Source: Miscanthus floridulus
Lineage: Eukaryota; Streptophyta; Magnoliopsida; Poales; Poaceae
DNA: 64,000 nucleotides
Assembly (NCBI RefSeq): GCF_019320115.1
Contig: NC_089587.1
Coordinates: forward strand, 84,182,384 to 84,246,383
Direction: 5' to 3'
In this document: piece by piece, positions 1 through 11,129 of the stretch
Position numbering within the stretch: position 1 is the stretch's first letter
Layout: each line of letters opens with the position of its first letter
Program-made: the position numbers and the translations under genes
Notes under the pieces: generated by a model
What the model was told of the DNA's origin: nothing
The model's input: the letters and a program-made list of their open reading frames with translations, nothing else
Database searches by the model: none

Positions 1-252
1 AGGCTCAGCGACTCGAACTCGCACTCATGGGCCCGGCAAACACAATGAAACCCCTCTCACAACACAAGAAAAGCCCCTAGAGGACTAAATTCACTCCTCC
101 AGGGCCTCGGGGGCTACACCCGGCGGGTGCGCTCGCGCGCACCCACCGAGGCCTCGAGTATGAAACCCCATCCCGCCAGGAACTACTGCAAGCCGAGCCT
201 CGTCAAAACCTCAAAGAGAGCGCTCACACTCTTCCTGAGGCTCGGGGGCTAC
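1..252 (+). other. 3' internal end of a Ty3/gypsy element with polypurine tract
   Basis: This is non-coding 3' internal sequence of a grass gypsy element whose body lies left of the window. The purine-rich GAGGCTCGGGGGCTAC at about 237-252 abuts the TG of the LTR at 253, which is where a polypurine tract sits. A second copy of CTCGGGGGCTAC lies near 107-118, followed by a GC-rich hairpin at 125-144. The style resembles Huck-like/Tat gypsy elements of grasses; that family name is from memory and only moderately sure. Confidence 0.6.
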
Positions 253-805
253 TGTCGGGTACCACGAAAAGGGGTCCCCTAAGCAACAATCAAAAAAATC
301 GCTTAGACACTGTCAAAGTCAAAGCCAAGGGACCATTATTGGCCAAACCCTGGCCATGTCCGAAGCCACCTACTCTCTGCCTCGCCAGAGGCCTCACACG
401 AGAGGCCTCGGACGGCCTACCAGTTTTCCGTCTCACTCGAGGCCTCGCGCGAAAGGCCTCGGCCGAGGAACCAATTCTCCATCTCGCCCGAGGCCCCGCG
501 CGTACAGCCTCGGACGAGACGCCGATTCTCCGCCTCGCTCAAGGCCGGCTCGGCAAAACAACCCCGTCGCCTCCGCCTCGACCAACTTCTCGGACAAGAG
601 GTCGCGTCCGACCGACGCGTTCGACCGCTCCCGCGTTATCAGCCGAACGACGGCTCGACACAGCGGCATGGCCGACTGGACGCCAGTCACATCGAAGCCG
701 GGCCGCCCGGGATAGGACAGGGCAGGGGTTACCAACCACTGTGCTCGGTACTGTACCCACGACCGGCGCCCGTACTGCACTGTGCTACCTAACCCCTGCT
801 CCGGA
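253..805 (+). repeat. Truncated 3' LTR of the leftmost gypsy element
   Basis: The LTR opens with TGTCGGGTACCACGAAAAGG directly after the polypurine tract. It contains a run of degenerate GCCTCG...GAGGCCTCG units between about 370 and 540. It is very GC-rich, so long open frames occur on both strands by chance. No CA end is seen: LTR-like sequence stops near 805, where the poly-A side of a LINE remnant begins. The far part of the LTR was not recognised elsewhere in the window. Confidence 0.6.
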
Positions 806-1765
806 AATTAATTTTTTAGAATGTGGTGCCATTATTTCATTAACAAGAAGGAAGTACAATACAAGGATGAAGCACCACATTACAAAGATACCAAGAAGAG
901 AGAAGATAGCACTGCAAGATAAAAAGTGAAGTGGGAAAGGGAGGCCCAACAAGTCATAGGAGTCTACGTCACCAGTCAAATGGCTTGAGGTTCTTGATTG
1001 AAGGTAGCCTAAGCCCAAGTAGATTCCTCCTCCATGATGATTGCTGATCGGGCAACCAAGTGTAGGATGGAGCTAGCAACGAAAGACCCAGTTGTTGTGC
1101 TCGTTCCAAGCCTCCAAGTGAACTAGATAACTAAGGTTTCATGCCCTTCACGAAGCAATTGTGCAACCTTATTGCGACCGTCAACACACCAAATGGCAAA
1201 AATGACATCTGTGGTCATTAATTAGCGCGGTAACATGCAAAATGAAACAACAAAGGGAGTGGAACCATGTCTCCCTGGAGTAGGCACAACCCTTAACTAG
1301 GTGGTCGGTAGTCTCTGGATCCTTTCACGAAGTGCGCATGTACTATCATCTTGTAGACCATGCCACTTCAACCTATACATGTTCATGGGTAATAACCTAG
1401 AACAACCAATCAAATGAAGAAATAACACTTTTTTGGCGCATGTGTTTTCTAATGAATTTGAGCCCAAAGAATCTCTGTCTGGTAGGAGAATAAAGATTTA
1501 TGGACAAATGAAGTGGAGAATTCTTTGTAGGCGACCACTTTCATCAAATATTATTGATCTCCCCTAGTGAAACTAAATACATTGGAGTCTTTCCCAAGCT
1601 AGCAGTTATTATAATAAACCTTGAGGTGAGAGAGCACCCCCGATGTCTTTGATCCAACCCCTATCAGTTATGGCCTCACGCACCATCCTCGATCATGGCC
1701 CTTACTCTCACTGTAATTTAGGCGCATAAGGTTAGGGTCGTCTCTAGCGACAATTCACCATCAAG
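806..1765 (-). pseudogene. LINE-B, 3' remnant of a non-LTR retrotransposon ORF2
   Basis: Read on the minus strand, this stretch gives a broken but recognisable C-terminal part of a plant LINE ORF2. Near 1700-1640 is a segment of the type REAITDRGWIKDI. Near 1370-1290 is the zinc-finger-like zf-RVT region (RLKWHGLQDDSTCAL, then a GCxxxR-type motif). Around 1130-1080 is a degraded EAWNEHNNWVFR segment. The end at about 806-820 is an A-rich tail on the minus strand, preceded by 3'-UTR sequence typical of grass LINEs. Several stops and frameshifts are present. The tail abuts the gypsy LTR, so LINE-B probably inserted into it. The 5' limit is uncertain. Confidence 0.55.
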
Positions 1766-2867
1766 GTAGCAATTTGACCAAAAGGGGGCATGACCGCATG
1801 ATCTGTGTCTCTAACCTGCACGTATAACGAGGTCTCAAACAAGGCCTTGGTGACATCATCCACCTTGACCGATAACTCCACCAAAGTGTGCAACCTATTT
1901 TTTTAAGCTAATAAGAGCTAACACATGTGTAGAGCCCAGTTAGCACCCTAAGGTTGGGAATACACAAGACTCCGATCCTAGAGATCTTTAGGGCTCTAAG
2001 CCTTTACCATGATACACAACTCGATGAGGAAGGGGTCTAACATGACCGTGGTGCGCGACACAGACCATAGACTGACATCCCTGTTAACATGAAAGGTTTC
2101 CCCTTGGGGAGGGCCTCAAGTTGGGAAGAAGGCAGTGGAGGCACACACATGACCAATCTTGATGCAACTTGCATTGCAGCTCCACCTACCGTGGCCGATA
2201 GAGCCACCTTCATATCGCGTGGTGCAAAGGGTGCCATCGAGGAGGTGAGAGGCGACCTATTTGCCTTGGTGATGACCATGTCCTCAGTGTGTAGACCCTG
2301 GAACCCTAAGATGTGTATGAGCATGATCGTGACACACACAGAGGCCCTACTAGCACAACAAAGAGGGTGATAGCCCATCCCTAAAAGTCACCCGGCATGG
2401 ACCTAGAATCAGAAAATATGCTATTGACGAGTCAACATCCTTGGACTGACAAGAGCTGCCCCGATCCAGCAGACCACCAGGCCCCTTGCAACTAGAAGAG
2501 GATCCATTCCTTTGAGGCCTCGGTCTTGCCGGGTGGCATCCGTGTCATCGACTAGAAGATCAGACATGTCCATGATCGTGGCAGTGGTCCTCGGAGGTAG
2601 CGGGCTGCCGGCAGGTGGGGGCGTGGTGGTGGCACCACCCTTTGGTGGCGGCCAGCGAGGGCGCGTTTGCGCGGAGGTGGTGTTTGCTCCTCGGGCCTCA
2701 ACATGCAGCTGCGTGGGTCGGCACAGCTCCTTAGCGGCCGCTGCTGTAGGGCGGTGCACCGACAGGCCACGCAACTCCTTAGATCGAGCCCTCGAGTGCA
2801 CGCGGCCCTCTTCCCATGCGAGCGCCGAGTGAGACAGCGTGGTGCAAATGCTTCTAGTTTTCCTCGG
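1766..2867. other. Unassigned intergenic stretch
   Basis: No domain, LTR end or RNA gene is recognisable here. About 1766-2400 is mixed in composition and may include more degraded LINE sequence. About 2500-2830 is GC-rich, and its overlapping open frames on both strands look like composition artefacts. It probably holds old degraded repeat DNA. Confidence 0.4.
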
Positions 2868-3031
2868 TTTGTTCGGTTTCAACCGAAAACCGAACTAAAA
2901 AGCCAACGCCGAACTTGTCGGTTTCTTGTTCTGTGACAAACTGATCAGGTACTGAATTCTAAAAACCGAAGTTTATGTAAACTAAAAAACCGAACCAAAA
3001 TGCTAGTTCAAACCGACTGTCCAGCCCTAGT
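2868..3031. repeat. Possible hAT-type DNA transposon end
   Basis: Read on the minus strand from 3031, the sequence begins TAGGGCTGGACAGTCGGTTT and then carries repeated CGGTTT / AACCG tracts. This resembles termini of plant hAT-type non-autonomous elements. A matching inverted end was not found to the left and no 8-bp duplication was identified, so this may be a single remnant end. Confidence 0.3.
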
Positions 3032-3115
3032 TGAGAGAGATTTTTCAGGGTTTGAGACAAAAATAATCTCGGCTAATAAATCATGTTTTTGACTCAATTC
3101 CCATATGTGACAGGT

Positions 3116-4413
3116 TTTTTTTAAAGTCACCGAGGGGGAGATGATCCCCACCTGAATATTTTATTGCTCACTTAGTGCCTACCGGCAAATATGGAAAGAG
3201 CTTTACATCATTTGATCAGTTGTAATCTAAATTGTTTTACATAGCATTTGTGAAGACACCAATCCAATGTTCAGCTAGCTCCCTGTCTTTCTTAGGCAAC
3301 CTGGATTTCCATAGTTTGGCATCAGAGATGCAAGCTACCAGCATCTGTTGATGATGCCCTGATCTTTCTGATCGGAATACGACTCCATTCCTGCGCTTCC
3401 AAAGCTGCCAGCAACAGAGAGCGATGAAGGTCGCGAAGTGTTTCTAAGGAATATTTCTCGGGCACTGAACATTGTGAAAGTCATTGAGGCCACCAGAACT
3501 GAGAAGAGTTAGCCCAATTCTTTGCCAGAAATCTTTTGCAAACTGGCACCCCATAATGACATGTTCTGGCGTCTCCTCCACTTGTGCACACACTTCATAG
3601 GCAGCATTATCCACTACTACCTATCACGTTTTAGTACCTTTGACTACCTCCGTCTATAAAAAAAAAAATACAATTCTAGAACAGTGTCACGTTTTAGTAC
3701 CTTTGACCAATTATAAATAAAAAAATATCCATGTTTATGATACCAAGTAAATACCATCAGATTAATTACGAAATGTATTTTTATAATAAATTAATTTAAA
3801 GATATAACTGTGAATATTATTAACTAAAAATTTGGTCAAATATGAACTATTTTTCGTGGCACGCAACATGTAGTTACATTCTTTTCGGGACGGAGATAGT
3901 ACATGTTCTTTGAGGAGATTAGACCTGCTCTTAATCCTCCATTGCATCAACAGCTACTTAAAGAACTGAACCCGTTTTGGGGCATAACTATCCCATACAA
4001 ATTTGGCCGCCGGAATAGGTGTTCCATCTCTTGATTTTCGAAGCCTGTATAGACCTTCTGAGTCATATTTACCATGCGGTAAACAGAAGGCGCCTTGTCT
4101 GCCATCCTCCATGTCACTGAACTGACAATTTTCAAGCAGTTCCCGAGCTTCCTCAAGTTCACCAACTACCTGCACAGAGAGGCGTTCAACCAGGAAGTCT
4201 GAAGCATCAACTCCAGCCTCCCTCACCTGTGCAACTGAGAGCTTTTTCCAGATACAGTGACTGTATAGAGCAGAAAAACGATCCACCAGTGCTTCGTCCC
4301 CAGCCCATGCGTCTTGCCAAAAGGAGCTGCGCTCGCCATTGCCAACGATGACTGTCGTGGTTGCTTGATAGAGGGGAAGCAGTGTTCTTAGAGTATCCCA
4401 GTGATGACCATAC
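3116..4413 (-). pseudogene. LINE-A ORF2 C-terminal part and 3' UTR
   Basis: On the minus strand this encodes the region after the reverse transcriptase of a plant LINE. From 4413 downward come a YGHHWDTLRTLLPLYQATTT segment and an SFWQDAW motif. These are followed by the zf-RVT zinc region (WDSYAPKRVQFFK near 3990-3954, then CAQVEETPEHVIMGCQF across the MITE) and a CWQLWKRRNGVVF segment near 3400. The 3' UTR ends in a short A-run at 3116-3123. A Stowaway MITE at 3617-3899 interrupts it, and the frame rejoins when that is removed. The N-terminal side continues at 61861-62013, because copia-A and its cargo separate the two halves. Confidence 0.8.
3617..3899. mobile_element. Stowaway-type MITE inside LINE-A
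   Basis: This short AT-rich non-coding element is flanked by TA on both sides (3615-3616 and 3900-3901). Its right end read inward is CTATCTCCGTCCCGAA and its left part carries CTACCTCCGTC (3644-3654), matching the Stowaway terminal inverted repeat CTCCCTCCGTCC. Removing it restores the LINE-A coding line. The left side is odd: CTACCT occurs at 3617 and again at 3644, and the 21 bases TCACGTTTTAGTACCTTTGA(C) at 3624-3644 repeat at 3687-3707. Confidence 0.8.
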
Positions 4414-4849
4414 TGTAGAGTAATAAGCTGCTCTCTCATCGTCTGAACGTGCGGCAGGAGCAGGCATCGAAAGGGCTCCTTGCTACTGCACTATAGCCGT
4501 GGCAGAGGTGGACGTTGAAAGGCTCCCTTGCCGCACTATAGCCATAGCAGGAGCAGACGTCAAAGTCAGCACTGCTGTCACATCTATTCACTGTAGCAGC
4601 ATGGCAGCCTGGCATGTCTGTGTACTAGTATTAGATGGGTATAGTTGTATATATAGCTTCCCACTGCACCTCAATAAAGAGAGAGAGTTCAGTTTTGCCA
4701 TCTCCTCTACAGAGCTCCGGCCAACGCTGGTGCTTGTGCTGTAGATATGTGCGCTTTATTCTTCCTCTCTCTTCTACCTACAACCGTAGTGTGGTCGGCA
4801 ACGACGGTGAGCGGTCGGCTCACCCGTGTGGGAGATCTCGGGACCAACA
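4414..4849 (+). repeat. Copia-A 5' LTR
   Basis: The 436-bp LTR runs TGTAGAGTAATAAG...GGGACCAACA. It aligns along its length with 61417-61855. It contains short tandem subrepeats (about 45-48 bp, each ending in GCACTATAGCC) at about 4450-4570 and a TATA-like run, TGTATATATAG, near 4644-4655. A tRNA-Met-like primer site follows at 4850. Confidence 0.8.
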
Positions 4850-4866
4850 AGTGATATCAGAGCCGT
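4850..4866 (+). other. Copia-A primer-binding site
   Basis: GTGATATCAGAGCCG immediately follows the LTR. It differs slightly from the usual plant copia initiator-tRNA-Met site TGGTATCAGAGCC. Confidence 0.65.
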
Positions 4867-4897
4867 ATAAGCGCTGTTACCGAACTAACCGCTGTCG

Positions 4898-5719
4898 ATG
4901 ACGGACGGTTTTGAGATGGACGACAGCAGCGGCGTTGCTGTAGCTGCCCAGCCACGACAGGAGGTCGTTGTGCGCTCGGTGCGGGAGGTCAGCGGCACCA
5001 GTTGGCCGACGCTGACTGGCACCAACTATGACGAGTGGGCGGTGACCATGAAGGTCAAGCTCAGAGCATGACGGCTCTGGAATACCATTGACAAGGGCAC
5101 CGACAACGAAGAAGACGACATATCAGCGTTAGAGGCTGTCCTCACTGCTGTGCCAGCAGAGTACAGGGAGCCGTTGGGGGCGAAGAACTTGGCTAAGGAG
5201 GCATGAGAGGCCATTGCAGCGATGCGCGTCGGCTCTGACCGTGCAAAGAAGGCGACGGCCCAGCTCCTGAAACAGGAGTACGCCAACCTCAAGTTCAAGG
5301 ATGGTGAGTCGGTGGAGGACTTCTTCCTCCACCTGCAGTCGTTCATCAGCAAGCTGAGGAGCCACGGTGTCACCATCGACAAAGAAGAGGCAGTCTTCAA
5401 GTACCTCCACTCTATACCGATGAAATACATCCAGATCGCTCTCTCTATAGAGACAATGCTGGACTTGTCCACCCTCGCCATTGAGGATATGACAGTCCGT
5501 CTGTGGGCAGTGGACGAGTGTAAAGAGCAGGCCACAACAAAGACGAACGGTGACAAGCTGTTGCTGACAGAGGGAGAGTGGGCTGCCCGGATGAAGAAGT
5601 TCAGGGAAACCTCCTCCAGCCACGGTGACGATGGCAAGCGTCGTGGCAAGTCTTCTTCGGAGAAGAAGAAGAATGTCAACCCCAACGCCTGTCGGCGCTG
5701 TGGGAAGACGAGCAATTAG
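4898..5719 (+). pseudogene. gag: Copia-A gag (UBN2-type), with in-frame stops
   Basis: Gag polyproteins form the particle that packages element RNA. One frame from ATG 4898 to TAG 5717-5719 (274 codons) shows the copia gag pattern: a start region with WPTLTGTNYDEWAVTMKVKL, then an EYANLKFKDGESVEDFFLHL segment near 5276-5335, and a basic tail leading to CRRCGKTSN, the first half of a CCHC knuckle. The codons after the stop still read AKEYLNRKQEKK, so a sense codon has become TAG inside the zinc knuckle. Two earlier TGA stops lie near 5069 and 5204. The start was chosen as the first ATG after the primer site in this frame. Confidence 0.75.
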
Positions 5720-6121
5720 GCAAAGGAGTATCTAAATCGCAAGCAGGAGAAGAAGGTTGAGGCTCATTTAGCGCAGGCTGATGAGGATGATGAGGCCACT
5801 CTCCTGATTGTGACGTCGCATGCAGGCGAGCTGTGTGACAGCTGCCTAGCCAGGAAGTAGAGGAGGCTGCCGTTCCTAAAGACGGCCAAGTATCACGTGA
5901 CGGACGCTCTCGATCTCGTCCACGGCGATCTCTGCGGGCCAATCACGTCAGCCACAAACAGTGATCGGTGGTACTTCCTTCTGCTCGTGGATGATTAAGT
6001 TGCTATATTTGGCTGCAACTCCTGACGAGTAAGGATGAGGCGACGGAGGCGATCAAGAAGTTCAAGACGCGCGTGGAGGCGAAGAGCGGTAAGAAGCTGC
6101 ACGTGCTACAGACTGATCACG
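5720..6121 (+). pseudogene. Copia-A gag tail fused to an integrase fragment
   Basis: The gag frame continues after the stop. It then shows the end of the pre-integrase zinc region (ELCDSCLARK) and the start of the integrase core (DLVHGDLCGPITSATN, then YFLLLVDD) near 5836-5995. The protease and most of the pre-integrase region are missing between them, so an internal deletion has joined gag to integrase. The frame carries stops. Copia sequence ends near 6121 at a deletion junction with gypsy LTR sequence. Confidence 0.7.
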
Positions 6122-6138
6122 ACGGCTCAATGAGCTAC
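6122..6138 (-). repeat. Residual gypsy 3' LTR bases at a deletion junction
   Basis: The bases GCTCAATGAGCTAC just left of SIRE-plus match GCTCAATGAGCTAT at 60185-60198 in the intact 5' LTR of the minus-strand gypsy element. The LTR continues after SIRE-plus at 49570. These few bases are therefore probably the gypsy LTR edge, joined to copia-A by deletion. The match is short, so confidence is moderate. Confidence 0.5.
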
Positions 6139-6451
6139 TGAAAGCATCTAGGCCCCTAGTTGGGTTTCGGTGATTAATGACAATATGTGATTACTGTGAC
6201 TAATGTGTATTTTGCAGATGCAATTAAGTTAGGTCATGGTAATGAAAATTGATTGGGCAATCATGGTTGTCATGCCCCTATGATGGAAATCATTTGGTTT
6301 TCAAAGGATGGACGTCAAGGTTAAGGATGAACTAGTTCTAAGTGTCGTTTGGTGTTGAAAAGACACTTATAGTAGTTTAGGACTTTGTTTTTCCTTTGGT
6401 CATACTATTAAGGGGGGTATGGACGGGTAGCTTGACCTAGGTGAGTCTAGC

Positions 6452-9400
6452 TGTAACACCCTAGGTGTTAGCCTTACATAACTTGACTTGCATAGCATGA
6501 GCATGATCATCAAGCATTCATATATAAGCATTTACACTTGAAACATTAGATTAAAACATATGCAACATTTCTTATTATTTCATGTTTTCATGTGTATATG
6601 CATATGATCATGAGTGTAAACATGTAATTGATTGATATGAGTCACAAAAACATATTAGCAACACTTAGGTTAGCAAATGGAACATTGTTCATGCATGTCA
6701 CCTTTCATGATCAAGCACTTAAGTGATGTTACATGTGTTAACCTGGATAGCCCTATGAGTGACTAATACATGAAATGATTGTGTGACCTTGCAATTAGCT
6801 TAAACATGTTTAGAGTATCATTATGAATAACTTTGATATTCATGGTTAGGGGTAAATAGGTCATTAAGCCCTAGTTTGAATGTAGACCATCATTTGAATG
6901 TGACATGTTTGACCAAGTTTGAACTATGTGTTAGAGACCTTGCATGGAGGTGGTCACTAAAGCAAAGTTGTAGTATTTGATATGGGGAACAACTTTTATT
7001 TTTGGGTCATTGACTGAATTAGCTCTTAACATGCTTGAATTTGGTCCACAAAAATTAGCAAAACAACAATTTCAACACTTAACATTTTTTTCTAAGTCTA
7101 GATGATTAACAGCCTGACGAGCTGACCTTTAGGGTGATTTAACTTGGTTTTGGTTGCGAATTAGATCATGATTCCTTAAGAACAAATGGAGCTGGTACAT
7201 AGGTCTACAAAAGTTGTTTAGGTCATTTGCACTTTGGAGTTACGGTTTAGCGGTTAAATCGCTGTCAAAACTCGTTGTCAGGCGTTGCTGCTTAACTGAA
7301 TGAGCTGATCGACGCCGGGTTAAGTGGCCGACACCGGCAGGCTTCGCGCGCCACGTGGTGGTCAGCAATGACCGCACGTCATCGGCGCCCTGCCGCGTGG
7401 CCAAGGCAGGCCGACACGCACTACTTCACTCCCAGCACCTGCCTGCACTGCCCTGCGCTCGCCATTCCATTTCCTCGGCCTTCTTTCTTCGCCCGCAGTA
7501 GCAGCCGCCTCCACACCGAGCGTCGCCGTCGCCATTGCTAACGCCAGCTCACCCTCGCCGCTTCTCCACCGCCGAAGCTACTCCACCAGCACCCCCGTGA
7601 CTCGCCGCATCCACCCATGCTCGCTGACCGTGCTCGGTAAGCTCCAGCACCGTGCACGAGCTCACCGGAGTCCCGCCGCCGAGTCCGTCGTCGTGGCCAC
7701 ACCATCACCGTCCACCTTTCCACGCGATAGCTTGTGCGTTAGGTTCGCCTGAGTCCATAGAAGCTCGTCCGTGCTTGAGATTGTTCGCCGTGGTCTCCAC
7801 CGGCGTAGCACCGCCGTCCTACTCCTCCGAGCTGCCATGGTCGCTGCTGTCGTCGCTAGCCCTGACGAGAGGCCCAACCAAGTAGTTCAATCGATGCGCT
7901 AGGTCACGAGGGTCAGGTCGTGTTGATGTCACCGCCGGCGAACTCACCGGCGATGAGCTCTAGCCGCGCAAGCATCGCGCAGCGCCGCTGCTCTGCTCAG
8001 TGTCACTGACATGTGGGGTCCTCTGTTAGGCGGGACCTAGCTGTCAGCGGAAGTTAGAGAGTAGGATAGTTCATTTGATTCAGGATTTCATGCTGTTTTG
8101 TAATATTTATATCTCCAATTGTCTAGCTTCAAAAATTGTGAAATAAATTTGGTAGTGTTCCTTAGGAGGTATAGTATTTAGGAAAAATATAATCTTGACA
8201 CTTGCAGTAGAATTTTTGGAAGATTTAAATTGAAACTTGAAATGTGTTTTTGAATGCATGTAAACTTGTTTATTTTATATCTAGAGTTCCTTTGCACCAA
8301 AAATTATGAAATTTTTGTGGTAAGCTATTCTTGACATGTATGAGCTCTGGTAAAAATTTGAGGATCAGTGCATGTGTAGATTTATAGTTATAGATTTTTT
8401 TTTTATAAATAGGTAATCCTTGTATGATTTTTTATAAATTAATTATGAATCCAATATTCATGAAATTTGTTGGAGGTTATCCTAGTACCATAAGGATGAT
8501 AAAAAAAATAGAAAATCTGTTGCTTGACACTTTTCACTAGGGTTTTCTATTTTTGCTATTGTAAGCCTTTATGTCTTGTCATTTTTATATAGAATGTTAT
8601 ACTTGATAAAATGGCATGAAACTTTTACAATAGTCTTTTGGTAGCATTAGAAAGGCACTGTAATTTTTTGAGAATTTTTGTTGCACATTTAGTATATGTT
8701 TATTATTTAACCTAAGTATCTAAATAAAATGATAAATGCATTTAAATAAATATTTTGGGCTTCACCATTATGTTTTCTTGAGTGTATTTGGTATGCTTGC
8801 ACTATTGGTAGACCTTGTGTTGTCGAATTTTGAATGCTTATATGAAGTAGAAGTATTGTTGCTTTATAATTCGAATTTAGCGGGAATTAGGACAGATTCT
8901 ATAGTTTGATGTGTTGCATGGTAAAAATGGTGTTTTCTGTAAAAATGGTTAATAACAAAGTTGTAGAAAAATTCTTCATGTATCTTGTGTTAAAATTTCA
9001 GAGCAATATGACAAAGAGTTTGGGAGTTATGGCTGTTCAAAGTTAGTGTTTCCGAATTACTTGCTCTCTGGAATTTCTGGACAGCACTGAGTTGCTTGTC
9101 TGTTTTGGCTAAGATAAATTGTGAATTAGCTTTTGGTGATTAAATAAGAGTTGTATGCAATTTTATAAGCTTTCCAGAAAGTTCAAGATCACATCATTTG
9201 GATAAGTAGAACTACAGTTATGAGTAAAATAAGTAGCTACTGTTTTGTAGTGTAGTACATGAACTGCTGAAGTGTTTGATTGAATCATTAAGAAGAAATA
9301 TGCACCTACTCAGTAAAACACGATGCACTTGTTATTACTTCAGCAATATGATGTTAAGAATACATACAAGAATGCATTCATCACATATCATCATGTTATA

Positions 9401-11084
9401 CTTATCAACATATATGCATTCGCAATACCTTATGCCATATTCATGCATCTAGGATCGGAGGAAGAAATAATGTTGCTAGAATTCGACGAAGTAGAGGAAG
9501 AGGACCAGCAGGAGAATCCTTAAGCCACAGCTCTCAAAGGCGAGGAGCAGAACCCTGAAGAGCTTCCAGAGTGCCCTGATCACCACCCCACGTCCTTTCT
9601 GAAAGGCAAGCCCCAGAGCATTTTAAGTCTCCCAGTATTTTACAAATGATTACTTAAGTACTTATGATTGATGCATTAGGTTATAAGAGTTGAATGGAAC
9701 CACTTGATGCATATAAATCCCTTGTCTAGATATATACACCGTTAACCCTGTGTAGGTCCAGGATCGAACATATGCTTAGCCATGCTTAGACCGGTAGAAG
9801 TCGGGTGATTTTCCGTCACCTGCGAGATATAGGTGGATACCGGAGCATGGTTGGCTATATTTGCTATTGTGGAACAGAACCATGGGGTGATGTAAATTGA
9901 GGCCGAGCGAAGTCTATGCATAGGCTGACTCATGTGATTCCATCTATGCCGGTTAAGGACCGTACTGTTGTTGGAACTTCTGATAAGATTGAACGCATGT
10001 CTATCACTTAGCTGACCGGATAACTTGTTCCGACCACGAAGCCGAGTAGCTCAACTCAGGCCGGGCCCCATTTTGTTGTGCGCTCCTTGCAAGGAACCAA
10101 ACTAAGCCCAAGGGCAGGGTAGTCCTGAATGTCCTGGCATTTGGTGTTCCTGACTGTGCGGCGCGGTACGAACCCGCGAAATGTGTACCTGAGTTGTACC
10201 AAAGGTGACCTAAGGTGACTAATGATCTGGTCTTCCTGGGTTTATGTTAGGAATAAATTCCTAGCTGGTTGAAATCGATTCGAATCACCGTCTCTCCCGG
10301 ATAGTAAGAAACTTGGCTAGCTCCAGCATCGTAGTAACTATGGTATGGAATATGATGGTTCGAAGGAATATGGAATTACAATACCGGCTATGGTTACTAT
10401 TGTATGCTTTTAAAATGATATACTACATGTCTGGCATAGGATAGTTGCTAATTTAGATATGGATAGTTATAATTAACTTGATAACGGAACTATAATTGTA
10501 TAACTGAGTTAATCGCTTTTATGCAAAATGTTGTCAAGCTATCTCCACTTATACAACCTTGCCTGATCCTTGAAGTCATTTTATTTCTGGTTTATGACGG
10601 GTAAGTTTAGCTGAGTACCTTCTTGTACTCAGGGTTTTATTTTCCATTGTTGCAGATGGCACTGTGTATCATGGTTATTGTAAGAGTTGCTTCTATCCCG
10701 CTGTGGATGAGGAGTAAGCCCTGGGCAGGCTTCTTTATTAATCCCTCTATTTGCTTTTGTGGACTGTGATCCTATTTCAGCACTGTACTAAACTATGTTG
10801 GAAACTTTACTTTCAAACTTAATTTGCTTCTGCTTTTATCTATCAAACTCGGTTTGTAATAACTTGGTTTCGTACTCTGATGATGAAAATGTATCTATGA
10901 ACTTTATGTAATATGTGACATGTATGTTGAATCATGTATGATCTTGGTTGTTGTAAATCATTTATCGAGACCCATCGTGGTACTCGACGAACTACCGAGT
11001 TTATATGGGTTCAAGTATGACAGTGCGACCGCTTATGGGCTGCCATTGTACTTGTACTCTTATAAATTGGTCGGTTCTGTGACA
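6452..11084 (+). repeat. Solo LTR of a chromovirus-type gypsy element
   Basis: This 4.63-kb sequence runs TGTAACACCC...TTCTGTGACA and is flanked by CTAGC (6447-6451) and CTAGT (11085-11089). It has no gag or pol. Its last 1.3 kb (about 9750-11084) is clearly related to the far end of the gypsy 5' LTR at 57946-59300, and its first bases match the start of that LTR (TGTAACACCCC...). It therefore looks like a solo LTR of the same family or a close sister, longer than the 3.37-kb LTR at 57946-61319. The GC-rich island at about 7300-8000 gives spurious open frames. About 8050-9300 is AT-rich and non-coding. Confidence 0.8.
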
Positions 11085-11129
11085 CTAGTGGGTTAGGTGA
11101 AGTCGTCTGGATGCTACCGGGCGCTTGTG

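Noticed and set aside
339..929. Overlapping long open frames on both strands
   Set aside because: They lie in a GC-rich gypsy LTR with degenerate GCCTCG repeats; no domain is visible, and the frames run across the LTR-LINE boundary.
2037..2882. Several 90-150-codon open frames on both strands
   Set aside because: They overlap each other in GC-rich DNA, have no recognisable domain, and no promoter or splice context favours one of them.
7538..7885. GC-rich possible host gene
   Set aside because: It lies inside the 4.6-kb solo LTR; the equivalent GC island recurs in the chromovirus LTR near 60080-60600, and all three frames look equally random.
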